Positions 7,792 through 15,392 of a stretch of DNA of 16,423 nucleotides are shown piece after piece (position 1 is the first letter of the stretch; the number at the start of each line of letters is the position of its first letter). Position numbers and translations under genes: made by a program. A model generated the notes under the pieces. That model did no database searches. It was not told where the DNA came from and saw only the letters and a list, made by a program, of their open reading frames with translations. The stretch covers positions 1 to 16,423 of the forward strand of contig JADLBT010000243.1 in the NCBI GenBank assembly GCA_020847555.1, in the 5' to 3' direction. The DNA is from Gemmataceae bacterium. GTDB lineage: Bacteria; Planctomycetota; Planctomycetia; Gemmatales; Gemmataceae.

Positions 7792-8106
7792 ACCAGGCCG
7801 ATGACGCCCCAGGTCGGTTGTCCCGACAGCCGGATTCGGCGCAAGTTCAGCGCCTGGGTGCGTTCCGTTGCTGAGGGCGCTATTCCACCGCCGAGATGTG
7901 CGATCCTGCAACAATCCACCGGCAGCAGATCGTGAAGGCGCATCTCAGGGCGACAAGGTGAACGCGGCAAGTTGATCAATTCAAAGAAGTTGGAACGAAT
8001 GAACGAGGCAGAAACCGACCCAGGCACGGCGTTTGCAGGTTAACAGAGTGATACGACGAAGGTAATCACCCTTATCGGAATAAAACAGCTCACGGGAGAA
8101 GCAATC

Positions 8107-8574
8107 ATGGTAACTTACACCCGCCGCTTCGCACTCGTCGCCCTCCTCGCTGTTGCCGGCGTGGCCTTCCTGGCGACCGGGGCGCAGGCACAGTTCCGCA
8201 GCGGGCCGCCTGTTCGTGCGTTCCCCTCGGTGCAGAGTATGTACCAGCCGTTCGTGCCGACGCAGCTGCAGCAATCCGCCATCCGGCAGTGGGCGCACAA
8301 CACCACGCTCGCGGCCCGGGTTTACCGGCGGGTTCCGCCCTACCTGTTCGGCTACAACCCGTACCCGCAGGTGGTCAACACCGGCCCGGTGTTCCAGTCA
8401 CCCTACTACCGGCACCGCATTCCGCCGGTCTACCCGGGCACGGTGTATGCCCCGACGTACCCCTATGGTCCATACGGGGGGTATTCGGCTCAGTACCCGC
8501 AGGTGGCGACGCCGTACACCTATCCCACGAACCCCTACTCCTCTTACGCACTCCCGTACTCCGTCACCCCATGA
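8107..8574 (+). CDS. Small exported Tyr/Pro-rich protein
   Basis: 155 aa from the ATG at 8107, preceded by GGGAGAA with a 6-nt spacer. Residues 1-28 are a clear signal peptide (TRR, a hydrophobic core ALVALLAVAGVAFLA, then TGAQA before Q). The mature protein begins with a short ordinary stretch (MYQPFVPTQLQQSAIRQWAH, 45-64). It then becomes a Tyr/Pro/Gly-rich tail with 18 Tyr in the last 85 residues (for example PYGPYGGYSAQYP and NPYSSYALPY). There is no LPxTG-like or lipobox signal. Such tails occur in cell-surface or matrix proteins of several phyla; a structural or adhesive role is a guess. I do not recognise a named family. The gene is monocistronic, ended by the hairpin at 8592. Confidence 0.8.
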   Translation: MVTYTRRFALVALLAVAGVAFLATGAQAQFRSGPPVRAFPSVQSMYQPFVPTQLQQSAIRQWAHNTTLAARVYRRVPPYLFGYNPYPQVVNTGPVFQSPYYRHRIPPVYPGTVYAPTYPYGPYGGYSAQYPQVATPYTYPTNPYSSYALPYSVTP

Positions 8575-8591
8575 CGGTCTGAATGGGCCGG

Positions 8592-8650
8592 AAGCGCCGC
8601 GAGCCGCGACGGAGTTCACATCACGAACCCCGCCGCGGCTCGCGGCGCTT
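8592..8650. terminator. Bidirectional terminator-like hairpin, 17-bp perfect stem
   Basis: AAGCGCCGCGAGCCGCG (8592-8608) is exactly complementary to 8634-8650, with a 25-nt loop. It lies between two convergent genes (stops at 8574 and 8670) and closes on CTTT. A second short inverted repeat, CTTTCGG ... CCGAAAG (8648-8663), overlaps its right arm. Confidence 0.7.
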
Positions 8651-8669
8651 TCGGAGCCGAAAGATCCCC

Positions 8670-10499
8670 TCAAACCATCCCACCGCTCAGCAGCAGACGC
8701 ACCTCGAATCGGTAGCAGGTCGTGTTGCCGTTGCCCGTGAACAGGTAGCGGCCATCCGGCGAGAAGGCCAGTGCCTGCACCTGCGTGTCCAGCTCGCGAA
8801 CCGCCAACTCGTCGCCGGTCGTTGCATCCCACAACCGTACCGTGCGGTCGTCGCCGCCGGAAACGAGCAGCTTGCCGTCCGGGCTGTACGCCACGCAGCG
8901 CGGCACCTCGTCGTGACCCACCAGTTCGGCGATCACGTCCTGGGTGGCGACGTCCCACACATCGAGCGAGCGCTGGAGCGAGGCGGTCGCCAGGCGCTTG
9001 CCGTCCGGGTGCCACGCCACCGCCGTCACGCCACCAGCAAAGGTGGCGATCTCCGCCCGCTGGTCCAGATCCCACAGGGCGACGGCGCCGTCAGAACCGC
9101 CGGTGGCGAGCCAGTCGATACCGCCGACGGCCAGGACGCGCCGCGTCGGGTGGAAGGCCAGCGCCTCGACGATACAGCCGTCCAGCGGGTCCGGGATGAG
9201 CAGGACCGGCTCTCCGCGGGCCACGTCCCAGATCCAGACCGGCAGACCGGAGGAACTCGCCGACGCCAGGGTCGAACCATCAGGGGAGAACGCGACCACG
9301 GTGGTTGGCTCGTCTTGCCCTTCCAGCTGCGCCTGGATCTTGCCGGTTTGCGCGTCCCACAGGCTCACCGCCCTGTCCGTGCCACCGGCGACCCGGGCTC
9401 CGTCGGGCGACCACGCGACCGTGTGAACCGAAGCCGTCGTTTCGAGCGGGACAACCACCTGCCGCGTGGCGACATCCCAGATGGCCGGGGCCGAACCGCC
9501 ACCGTTGGCCGCCAGCCGCCTGCCGTCCGGGCTGAGGGCCAGCCGGGTCCGGGAGCGCGCCCGAACGCTCTGACTGGAGAGGGGTTGGCCAGCGGTCGGA
9601 TCCCACAGGTGGATCGTCCGATCGCCGCCGCCGAAGGTGAGGCGCTTGTTGTCGGGACTGAACGCGAGGCAGCGGATCTCCCGGGCCGTGCCGCGCAGCA
9701 CATGAAGCGTCCTGCGCGTCGCGAAGTCCCAGACGTGGACGGCGTTGTCGGAGTCGGCGCAGGCGAGCAGGGTGCCGTCGGCCGACAGGGCGAGAGCGGT
9801 CACCTGGGCGGCGTGGCTGTTGAGCAGGATGACCGGCTCGCGCGTCAGGGTGTCCCAGATGCGGGCGGTGGTGTCCCACCCGGCCGAGACGAGGTGGCGG
9901 CCGTCCGGATGCCAGGCCAGGGCCGGGATGCGGTCGGTGTGTCCGAGCAGGGTGCCGGCGAGCTTGCCGGCCGTGAGATCCCACAGGGCAATGATCTTGT
10001 CCTCACCGGCGGACGCCAGGATCGTCCCGTCGGGGCTGACGGCAACCGCGCGAACCGGGCGCTTGTGGCCACGGAACTCACGCTGGAGCTGGTGCCCGGC
10101 CGCGTCCCAGTAGCGCACCACGCCGTCATCGTGGCCGGTGGCGAGGAACCCGGAATCGGGCGCGAACCCCAGGGCGGTGACCCAGTCGGGCTGGGGGACG
10201 GCGCTCAGCAGGATCCCGGACGCGGTATCCCAGATGGAAAGATCGTCGCTGGCGGAGGCGATGACACGCGCATCGGGGCTGAAGCACCAGAGGTCTTCCA
10301 GGTCGCTCGGCGAGTACCAGCTCAGCTCCTGGCCGGTGGTGGAGTTCCAGCGGCGGATGACTCCGGGCTCCTCGACGGACCAGAGCGACCCGTCGCGGGC
10401 AAACGCAAGGCCGAGCAGATCCCCGTCGGTCTGGAGCTGTGGGTTGCCGAAGACCAGGGCGTCGGGGACGGCGTGCGGCGCCGCAGTGGTCGAGGTCAT
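8670..10499 (-). CDS. WD40-repeat protein, about 14 blades
   Basis: 609 aa with no signal peptide or membrane segment, so probably cytoplasmic. The ATG at 10499 has GGGAGA 7 nt upstream. About 14 repeats of roughly 40 residues can be counted by their W-D or equivalent ends: IRRWN, LSIWD, VRYWD, IALWD, ARIWD, VHVWD, IHLWD, PAIWD, VSLWD, VWIWD, VALWD, LDVWD, VRLWD and a last degenerate CYRFE. Most are preceded by FSPDG- or WHPDG-like turns and by GH or SA(G/S) dipeptides. Fourteen blades would form two seven-bladed propellers covering nearly the whole protein. No kinase, caspase-like or helix-turn-helix domain is fused, unlike many bacterial WD40 proteins. It should be a protein-binding scaffold; the partner is unknown. 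Confidence 0.9.
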   Translation of the reverse strand: MTSTTAAPHAVPDALVFGNPQLQTDGDLLGLAFARDGSLWSVEEPGVIRRWNSTTGQELSWYSPSDLEDLWCFSPDARVIASASDDLSIWDTASGILLSAVPQPDWVTALGFAPDSGFLATGHDDGVVRYWDAAGHQLQREFRGHKRPVRAVAVSPDGTILASAGEDKIIALWDLTAGKLAGTLLGHTDRIPALAWHPDGRHLVSAGWDTTARIWDTLTREPVILLNSHAAQVTALALSADGTLLACADSDNAVHVWDFATRRTLHVLRGTAREIRCLAFSPDNKRLTFGGGDRTIHLWDPTAGQPLSSQSVRARSRTRLALSPDGRRLAANGGGSAPAIWDVATRQVVVPLETTASVHTVAWSPDGARVAGGTDRAVSLWDAQTGKIQAQLEGQDEPTTVVAFSPDGSTLASASSSGLPVWIWDVARGEPVLLIPDPLDGCIVEALAFHPTRRVLAVGGIDWLATGGSDGAVALWDLDQRAEIATFAGGVTAVAWHPDGKRLATASLQRSLDVWDVATQDVIAELVGHDEVPRCVAYSPDGKLLVSGGDDRTVRLWDATTGDELAVRELDTQVQALAFSPDGRYLFTGNGNTTCYRFEVRLLLSGGMV

Positions 10500-10560
10500 G
10501 GTGCCATCTCCCGGGATTCGGCGCCTGGGACACCACGTCCCTCGCGGCGCCTTCCAGAGC

Positions 10561-10585
10561 GTACACCAAATTATAAATGCTGTAC
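10561..10585 (-). promoter_or_regulatory. Candidate promoter of the WD40 gene within an inverted repeat
   Basis: On the minus strand TATAAT (complement of 10570-10575) lies about 70 bp before the WD40 start, in an AT-rich patch of otherwise GC-rich DNA. It is bracketed by GTACA and TGTAC, a 5-bp inverted repeat with a 15-nt centre, which would place a dimeric regulator over the -10 box. No good -35 hexamer is seen 16-18 nt upstream. The rest of 10500-10758 shows no gene. Confidence 0.4.
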
Positions 10586-10758
10586 GCCAGGATCCCAGAG
10601 AACTTGAGGAAAAGGCGCCCGCGCGGCAAACGTCGGGGGGCGATTACGGCAGCGGAGAGAGGCTGTGCCGCCCCTGCGGATCGCACGGAAGTTCGAGGAT
10701 CGCCGTGTCCGTCCGGTGGCGGCGCCCCTCCCGGGACTGGCCCACCACACGCGGAGCC

Positions 10759-11811
10759 CTACTGCCCGCGCGACACGGTCCCCTGCCGGGACGACGCGAT
10801 CGGGTGATCTGCGGGCAACGGCCGCCCGGCCACCTCGACGCCGCGCTCGTACAGGTAGTCGCGCAGGCTGCGATAGAGAGGAAAGCTGTCCTCGTAGACC
10901 CAGAATGTGACCACCGCCTGCTCGGGAAGGAGCCCGTCCACGACCTGCCGGAACGCCGACCCCGACGCGAGCGCCGCCGCCGCCGGCTCGCCGCGCGGAT
11001 CGGCGAGCGGCTCGACCACCCAGGCAGTCACGGAGCAGCGAAACGACCCGTCCGGGTCCGGCAGGCCGCCGAGTCCGTCCAGGATGCCGCGCTGACGCTC
11101 GACGAGATAGCGCAGGCGGAACGGCCCGATGGAGCTGGTTTCCGCCTCCACCTTCCAGCGCGACCGTAGCTCCCTGGCGCGGTCCTGCAGACCGCCCTTG
11201 ACTTCCGCCAGGAACGCCGACACGTCGATGAAGGTGACACGTCCGGCCCGACACTCGAAGTGCAGCTCCTCCGAATGGACCGGCCGGCTCACCGGCGTGC
11301 GGTAGCGCAGCACCTTTTTCGACGGCTCCTTCTCCAGCGCCCGAATTTCCTCGTCGAGGCGCCTGCGCCGCTCGTCCAGCGCGGCCAGGGAGCGCGTCAC
11401 CGCCGCCGCCGATTGTTGTCGGTCCTTCAGGGTTCGTTCGAGGGCGTTCCGCTCGCGCTCCAGTTCCGCGCGGCGTCCGGAGAGCAGCACGACCTCGCCA
11501 CCTGTCTTCCCATTGTCGGTGCGAAGCGCCTGCAGGCGGCGCAGCTGCTCCAGCAGCCGCTCCCGGGTCTGCTCCAGCTCCCGGCGATGGCGGGCAAGTT
11601 CGGGTTCGAGGGAGGCCGGCTCCTTGTGGGCGGCCGACGGAACCTCGGGCGGGGGGACAGGGACGTCGGTGAGCGCCCGGTACGAACGGGCGCCTACCCA
11701 GGCGACCAGGATCAGCCGGATGATGATCCCGACCACGTTGGCGACGACGTCAAGGAAGCTGTCGAGCCCGAACGCGACCTCGCGCGGGCGCCGGAGTCGG
11801 CGTCGGTACAT
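10759..11811 (-). CDS. Single-TM coiled-coil stator partner with membrane Asp (ExbD/TolR-like N-terminus)
   Basis: 350 aa; third gene of the channel operon, starting 6 nt after the previous stop with a GAGGTGAGGGG-like ribosome site over that stop. A basic N-terminus (MYRRRLRRPR) precedes one membrane helix, about residues 18-40 (SFLDVVANVVGIIIRLILVAWVG). D21 sits at its start, as the proton-binding Asp does in ExbD/TolR; D17 is nearby. Residues about 66-163 are coiled coil. The extracytoplasmic part starts with HFECRAGRVTFIDVSAFLAEV (184-204) and ends with VTFWVYEDSFPLYRSLRDYL and ERGVEVAGRP (301-330). Both ends resemble the repeated domain of the neighbouring 749-aa protein, with a longer middle. 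No OmpA-like peptidoglycan-binding domain is seen. It is likely to pair with the channel protein and convert ion flow into motion or force outside the inner membrane. Confidence 0.75.
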   Translation of the reverse strand: MYRRRLRRPREVAFGLDSFLDVVANVVGIIIRLILVAWVGARSYRALTDVPVPPPEVPSAAHKEPASLEPELARHRRELEQTRERLLEQLRRLQALRTDNGKTGGEVVLLSGRRAELERERNALERTLKDRQQSAAAVTRSLAALDERRRRLDEEIRALEKEPSKKVLRYRTPVSRPVHSEELHFECRAGRVTFIDVSAFLAEVKGGLQDRARELRSRWKVEAETSSIGPFRLRYLVERQRGILDGLGGLPDPDGSFRCSVTAWVVEPLADPRGEPAAAALASGSAFRQVVDGLLPEQAVVTFWVYEDSFPLYRSLRDYLYERGVEVAGRPLPADHPIASSRQGTVSRGQ

Positions 11812-11817
11812 GGCCCC

Positions 11818-14067
11818 TCACCTCGGCAGATCCTCAAGGTTCTCGCGCGACATCGGAATGCGCAGCGCGTCCAGCAGCGGGTAGGCGAAGTAATAGGACC
11901 GCAGCCCGTCCGGCCGGACCTGGAAGCGCAGCAGCGGCCGGTACGGCGCCTCGCCGGCGCGCACCGTCGCCTGACGGCGCGCGATCAGCTCGCGCACCTT
12001 CTGCACCAGCGGGTGCTCGCCGGCATGCGGCGCGCCGGCCGCGACCGGGAAGCGGTAGCCCCACGGCTTGACGATCACCTCGTTCGCGCGGCACTCGATG
12101 AGGATCATCCAGTCGCGATTCCCGAGCACCCGGCTCAGTGGCGGCAGGGGCGGGCGGCGGATGCCGGTCGCGGTCCCGCCGAGTGCGGGCGGTGCCGACT
12201 GCCCCCCGCCTTCACCCGGAGGCGCCTGGAGCAGGCGCGGCAGCGGTCGAGCGTTGGGGTCCGGTTCCCGGTCCGCGGCCGGCGCCGGTCCGCGTGGGCG
12301 CACGTCCTCCGCGCCGCCTGGCTTGCCTGGCGCCGCACGACCCTGCCCGTCAGCTGACGCACCCGGCGGACCGGCCGCATCCGGCGCTCGTGGCTGCTCC
12401 TTCGCAGCGCTGTCGCGCTGGCCAGCGCCAGGGTTCGTCACGCCAGCGCTCGTCCTTGCTCCCGGTCGAAACTCGGGCAGCAGCGGCCGCAGGATCGGCG
12501 GCGGTCCCACCTGAGCCGGCCCTTCTCCGACCGCGCCCGAACCGGGCAGCCCGCTCACACCAGGTGCCGTACCGGCGTCCGCGCTCGCACCACCTCCGGC
12601 CCCGGGTCGCCACACCAGGCCCGCCGCCGTTCCGGTCTTCCCCACACTGCCGCCAACTCCCGGCAAGGGCACGCCGCCCGCTGTGCCGCACTCACCTCCC
12701 TGTGTGCCAACTGCCCCGCTCGGGCCGCGGTTGCCCGTCCCGCCCTTCTCTGCGCCGGCTGCGCCCTGGGCCAGCGGCCCCGCCATCCCTCCTGCTCCAG
12801 CGCCGCCGTTCGCGGCCCCACCCGGTCGGAGCAGCCCGCCGGCAGGGCCACCCGGAGAGGCGACTCCCGCCGATGATGTACCAGCGCCCGCGCCACCCTG
12901 ACCGCTCTCTGTCCCTCCCCGAGCGCCAGGGCGTGCCGCGGCCTCTCCCGGCAAGGGACCGCCCACACCCGGTCCCTGCCCCACGCCGCGCGGCAGAGGC
13001 AGGCCATTCGCGCCGCCACCGCGCGCTGTCGCCCCATGTCCCCCTGCGTTGGGGGCACCTGGCGTGCCCCGGTCCCGCAATCCCCCGCCGGTCCCGCTCC
13101 CGGTGCCCGGTCCGGCCCTGCTGGCGTTGCCGCCCGGCTGGGCGACCATCCACGGCTGAGTGCGTTCGCTATTGTCGTCCGGGAAGTCGAGAATCCATTC
13201 GGCGTCGATGAACTCGTACCCGAAATCGACCTTCACGCCGGTGAGAGCGGTCATCGTGCGGTAGTAGTTCGCGATGCCGTCCGGACGCACCAGCATGAGC
13301 AGATAGGCGGCCCTGTCGTGGCCGCCCCCGCCCATTTCCTTCGCGGAGGCGACGTCGTGGCGCTGCCGTTCCATGCGCTGCTGGACCTCCGCCCGCACGG
13401 CAGGCAGGCTAAACTGCGGCCCTTCGAGGTGCAACCTGTCCGGGTGGAAGATGACGCCGGTGGCGGTGCATTCGAGGTAGAGCGGGCGGCGCGAGTCGCC
13501 GCGCTTGCCCCGGTACGGGACGAGCGACCACGTCTCCCGCTGCCGCCGCCGGGCTTCGCGCAGATCCTTCAACGTGCGCTCCAGACGCTCCAGCTCGCCG
13601 GCCTCGCGGGCCAGCGCGGCGAGCGCCTGCTTGTCGGCGCGTGCCGTCGCGCCCGCCTTCTCCTGGTGGGCCTTCGCGTCCTTCTCCAGCAGAAGCAGGG
13701 CGGCGCGCAGGTCGGCGACGCGCTGGTGCAGCTCGCGCTGACGTGCGGCCTCGGCGCCGAGATTGCGCGTCGCGGTATCGAGCTTGCCCCGCGCGGTACG
13801 CAGCTCGGCGGCCGCCTCGTCGCGTTGGCGGGCGAGAAACTGCTCCAGCTCCAGGCGGCGGCGCTCCAGTTCCGCCTGCCGGGCGGCCGCGCGCTGCCGG
13901 TGCTCCTCGGACGCCTGGGCGGCGGCGAGGAGCGCCTTCTTGCGGGCGACCACCTTGGCCTGACGATCGAACACCAGCAGCAACAGAATCAACGACCCCA
14001 TCGCGGCGAGCAGCACCGCCAGGAAGGGGAACGTCGAGACTTGCAGCGGCTGGCGGCGCCGTTTCAT
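11818..14067 (-). CDS. Single-TM coiled-coil protein with duplicated domain and long Gly/Ala/Pro-rich linker
   Basis: 749 aa; second gene of the channel operon. Its ATG overlaps the channel stop (ATGA) and GGAGG lies 4 nt upstream. Order: basic start; membrane helix 13-33 (FPFLAVLLAAMGSLILLLLV); coiled coil about 38-178; domain A 195-297 (LYLECTATGVIFHP ... LVRPDGIANYYRTM); Gly/Ala/Pro/Arg-rich linker about 308-645; domain B 652-745 (ILIECRANEVIVKPWG ... QVRPDGLRSYYFAY). Domains A and B share the pattern E-C-x-A ... V-R-P-D-G-x3-Y-Y, so they arose by duplication. The helix aligns with that of the 350-aa partner (FLxV-x5-G) but has Ala17 where that protein has Asp21. It probably forms a mixed complex with the channel and the 350-aa protein. 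The linker frame is kept open through about 1 kb of repetitive GC-rich DNA with no stop. The precise family is unknown to me. Confidence 0.75.
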   Translation of the reverse strand: MKRRRQPLQVSTFPFLAVLLAAMGSLILLLLVFDRQAKVVARKKALLAAAQASEEHRQRAAARQAELERRRLELEQFLARQRDEAAAELRTARGKLDTATRNLGAEAARQRELHQRVADLRAALLLLEKDAKAHQEKAGATARADKQALAALAREAGELERLERTLKDLREARRRQRETWSLVPYRGKRGDSRRPLYLECTATGVIFHPDRLHLEGPQFSLPAVRAEVQQRMERQRHDVASAKEMGGGGHDRAAYLLMLVRPDGIANYYRTMTALTGVKVDFGYEFIDAEWILDFPDDNSERTQPWMVAQPGGNASRAGPGTGSGTGGGLRDRGTPGAPNAGGHGATARGGGANGLPLPRGVGQGPGVGGPLPGEAAARPGARGGTESGQGGAGAGTSSAGVASPGGPAGGLLRPGGAANGGAGAGGMAGPLAQGAAGAEKGGTGNRGPSGAVGTQGGECGTAGGVPLPGVGGSVGKTGTAAGLVWRPGAGGGASADAGTAPGVSGLPGSGAVGEGPAQVGPPPILRPLLPEFRPGARTSAGVTNPGAGQRDSAAKEQPRAPDAAGPPGASADGQGRAAPGKPGGAEDVRPRGPAPAADREPDPNARPLPRLLQAPPGEGGGQSAPPALGGTATGIRRPPLPPLSRVLGNRDWMILIECRANEVIVKPWGYRFPVAAGAPHAGEHPLVQKVRELIARRQATVRAGEAPYRPLLRFQVRPDGLRSYYFAYPLLDALRIPMSRENLEDLPR
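12133..13146 (-). repeat. Low-complexity coding segment (Gly/Ala/Pro-rich linker)
   Basis: About 1 kb of the 749-aa gene encodes residues about 308-645, dominated by Gly, Ala, Pro, Ser and scattered Arg with no fixed repeat unit (for example GGAGAGTSSAGVASPGGPAG). Expected to be disordered and flexible. Such DNA is prone to length change and to assembly errors. Confidence 0.7.
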
Positions 14068-15392
14068 GCGGCCTCCGGCCGGACGGCGAGGCGGGCGGCG
14101 GGCGCAGCGGCGCGGGCCGTGAGCAGGTGGACGGCCGCGGTCAGGCTGTGGAGCGCGTCCTCGAAGGCGCCGGCCCGGACGACCGCATCCAGGTTCCGCT
14201 GCAGCGACTCCTGCAACCGCACCAGCTGGGCCTCACCCTGCTGGAGCTGCGCCAGCGCCTGCGCCTGGCCCGCGAGGCCGTCCGCCACGCGGGCCAGCGC
14301 CGCCTGCTGCTCGGCGCTCGCCTCGCGCACGTGCGCCGCCAGCCCGGCCAGCGCCTCGAGGATGCTGCCGTGCCGCTCCAGCGCCTGCCGTTCCAGTTCC
14401 ATCAGGCGCCGCTGATGCGACTCCAGGGTATGGGCGAGGGCGGCCTCGAGGGCGCCGGTGAGCAGTTCCTGCTGCCGCTGTCCCGCCGCAGCGGCCCGCC
14501 GTTCGACCTCGCCGAGAGCCTGCGCCCACACCTCCGCCTGGCGCTGTACCAGTTCCTCGGTGGCGTGGATCAGGGTGTCCGTGCCGTGGCGGACGGTTTC
14601 GACGAACGCGCCGCCGTCCGGGCCGGCGCGCTCGAAGCGGTGCGCGAGGTGGGCGTCGGCGTACTGATCGGCCTCCGCGACGGCGCCCTGTTCGAGTCGC
14701 TCCGTCAGCGACGTCACGAACATCAGCACCATCGTCAGTGCGAGGGCGAGGGCGGTCGTGTCGAACGCGGTCGCCAGACCGTCGGTGACCTGGCTGAGGG
14801 ATTGTTCCAGCGTCTCGGGCGTCACGCCGGCGATGGCGTCGGTGATGCCGACCACGGTGCCGAGGAACCCCAGGATCGGGATCGCCCAGGTGATGAACCG
14901 CAGCAGCGAGTAGCTGTTGTCCAGGGCGAGCGCGTCGTTGTCGCTCAGGGTGCGCAGCTGGTCGTCGAGGTCGTTCGCCGAGCGGCGGCGGATGACGAAA
15001 TCGAGGACGGCCGCGACCCGGCGGACCAGGTACGTACCCTGCACTCGCCGGCTCAGACCCCGGAGGCCGGTGAGGAGCGGGCCGGCCGCGCTCACCGGCG
15101 CCGGCCTGCCGTCCCACGGCGGCAGCGGCTCAGCCCGGCCCGCGGCCCGCTCGACGAGGGTGCCGCATGCCTTGACGGCAAGAACGACCAGGGCGACACA
15201 GAAGAGGACCACCTCCGCCCACTCGACCGGGTGCGAAAGGTAGCGGGCGACGAGCGTTTCCTGAAGCGGGCCGTCGTGGACCAGCACCAGCAGACCGACG
15301 CCCGCGGGCACCCCGAGGAGGAGGCCGAGCGGCATGGCCCAGGAGCGCGGGGCGGCCGGGCGGTCCCTGACGGCGGACTGAGGATCGGTCAT
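14064..15392 (-). CDS. MotA/TolQ/ExbB-type proton channel with long cytoplasmic tail
   Basis: 442 aa; first gene of a three-gene operon. Four membrane helices are seen: about 20-39, 57-74, 163-187 and 207-228. The last two carry the family signature: WAIPILGFLGTVVGI (169-183), with T179 in the G-x2-GT position, and TDGLATAFDTTALALALTMVL (203-223), with T212/T213 where ExbB/TolQ have the second channel Thr. The domain normally forms a pentamer around the membrane helices of ExbD/TolR/MotB partners and conducts protons or Na+. After the last helix, residues 230-442 form a long Ala/Gln/Glu/Leu-rich, probably coiled-coil cytoplasmic tail, much longer than in ExbB or TolQ and reminiscent of the tailed channel ZorA of Zorya defence systems. 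The start has GAGGG 8 nt upstream. Family membership is sure; the cellular process driven is unknown. Confidence 0.9.
   Translation of the reverse strand: MTDPQSAVRDRPAAPRSWAMPLGLLLGVPAGVGLLVLVHDGPLQETLVARYLSHPVEWAEVVLFCVALVVLAVKACGTLVERAAGRAEPLPPWDGRPAPVSAAGPLLTGLRGLSRRVQGTYLVRRVAAVLDFVIRRRSANDLDDQLRTLSDNDALALDNSYSLLRFITWAIPILGFLGTVVGITDAIAGVTPETLEQSLSQVTDGLATAFDTTALALALTMVLMFVTSLTERLEQGAVAEADQYADAHLAHRFERAGPDGGAFVETVRHGTDTLIHATEELVQRQAEVWAQALGEVERRAAAAGQRQQELLTGALEAALAHTLESHQRRLMELERQALERHGSILEALAGLAAHVREASAEQQAALARVADGLAGQAQALAQLQQGEAQLVRLQESLQRNLDAVVRAGAFEDALHSLTAAVHLLTARAAAPAARLAVRPEAA

Larger units (their letters stand above)
7545..8106. other. Gene-free interval with degenerate palindromes and an AT-richer leader
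   Basis: 562 nt between the divergent ceramidase-like and Tyr/Pro-rich genes. Several open frames cross it, but none gives a recognisable protein or has a good start. It contains two degenerate copies of the 30-nt palindrome (from 7721 and 7762). From about 7960 to 8106 base composition falls sharply in GC compared with the neighbours, as expected for the promoter and 5' leader of the gene at 8107. I could not pick a convincing -35/-10 pair. A small inverted repeat, GTGAT ... ATCAC, lies near 8049-8069. Confidence 0.5.

Noticed and set aside
7696..8027. Small minus-strand open frames in the gene-free interval
   Set aside because: No start signal, no recognisable protein, and partly built from the palindromic repeats.
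8583..10607. 674-codon plus-strand open frame opposite the WD40 gene
   Set aside because: It is longer than the real gene, but its repeats only mirror the WD40 codons, and it would cross the terminator hairpin.
1..15392. A Zorya defence system made of the channel operon and the helicase
   Set aside because: The partners lack the OmpA-like domain of ZorB, the helicase is over 7 kb away on the opposite strand, and unrelated genes lie between.
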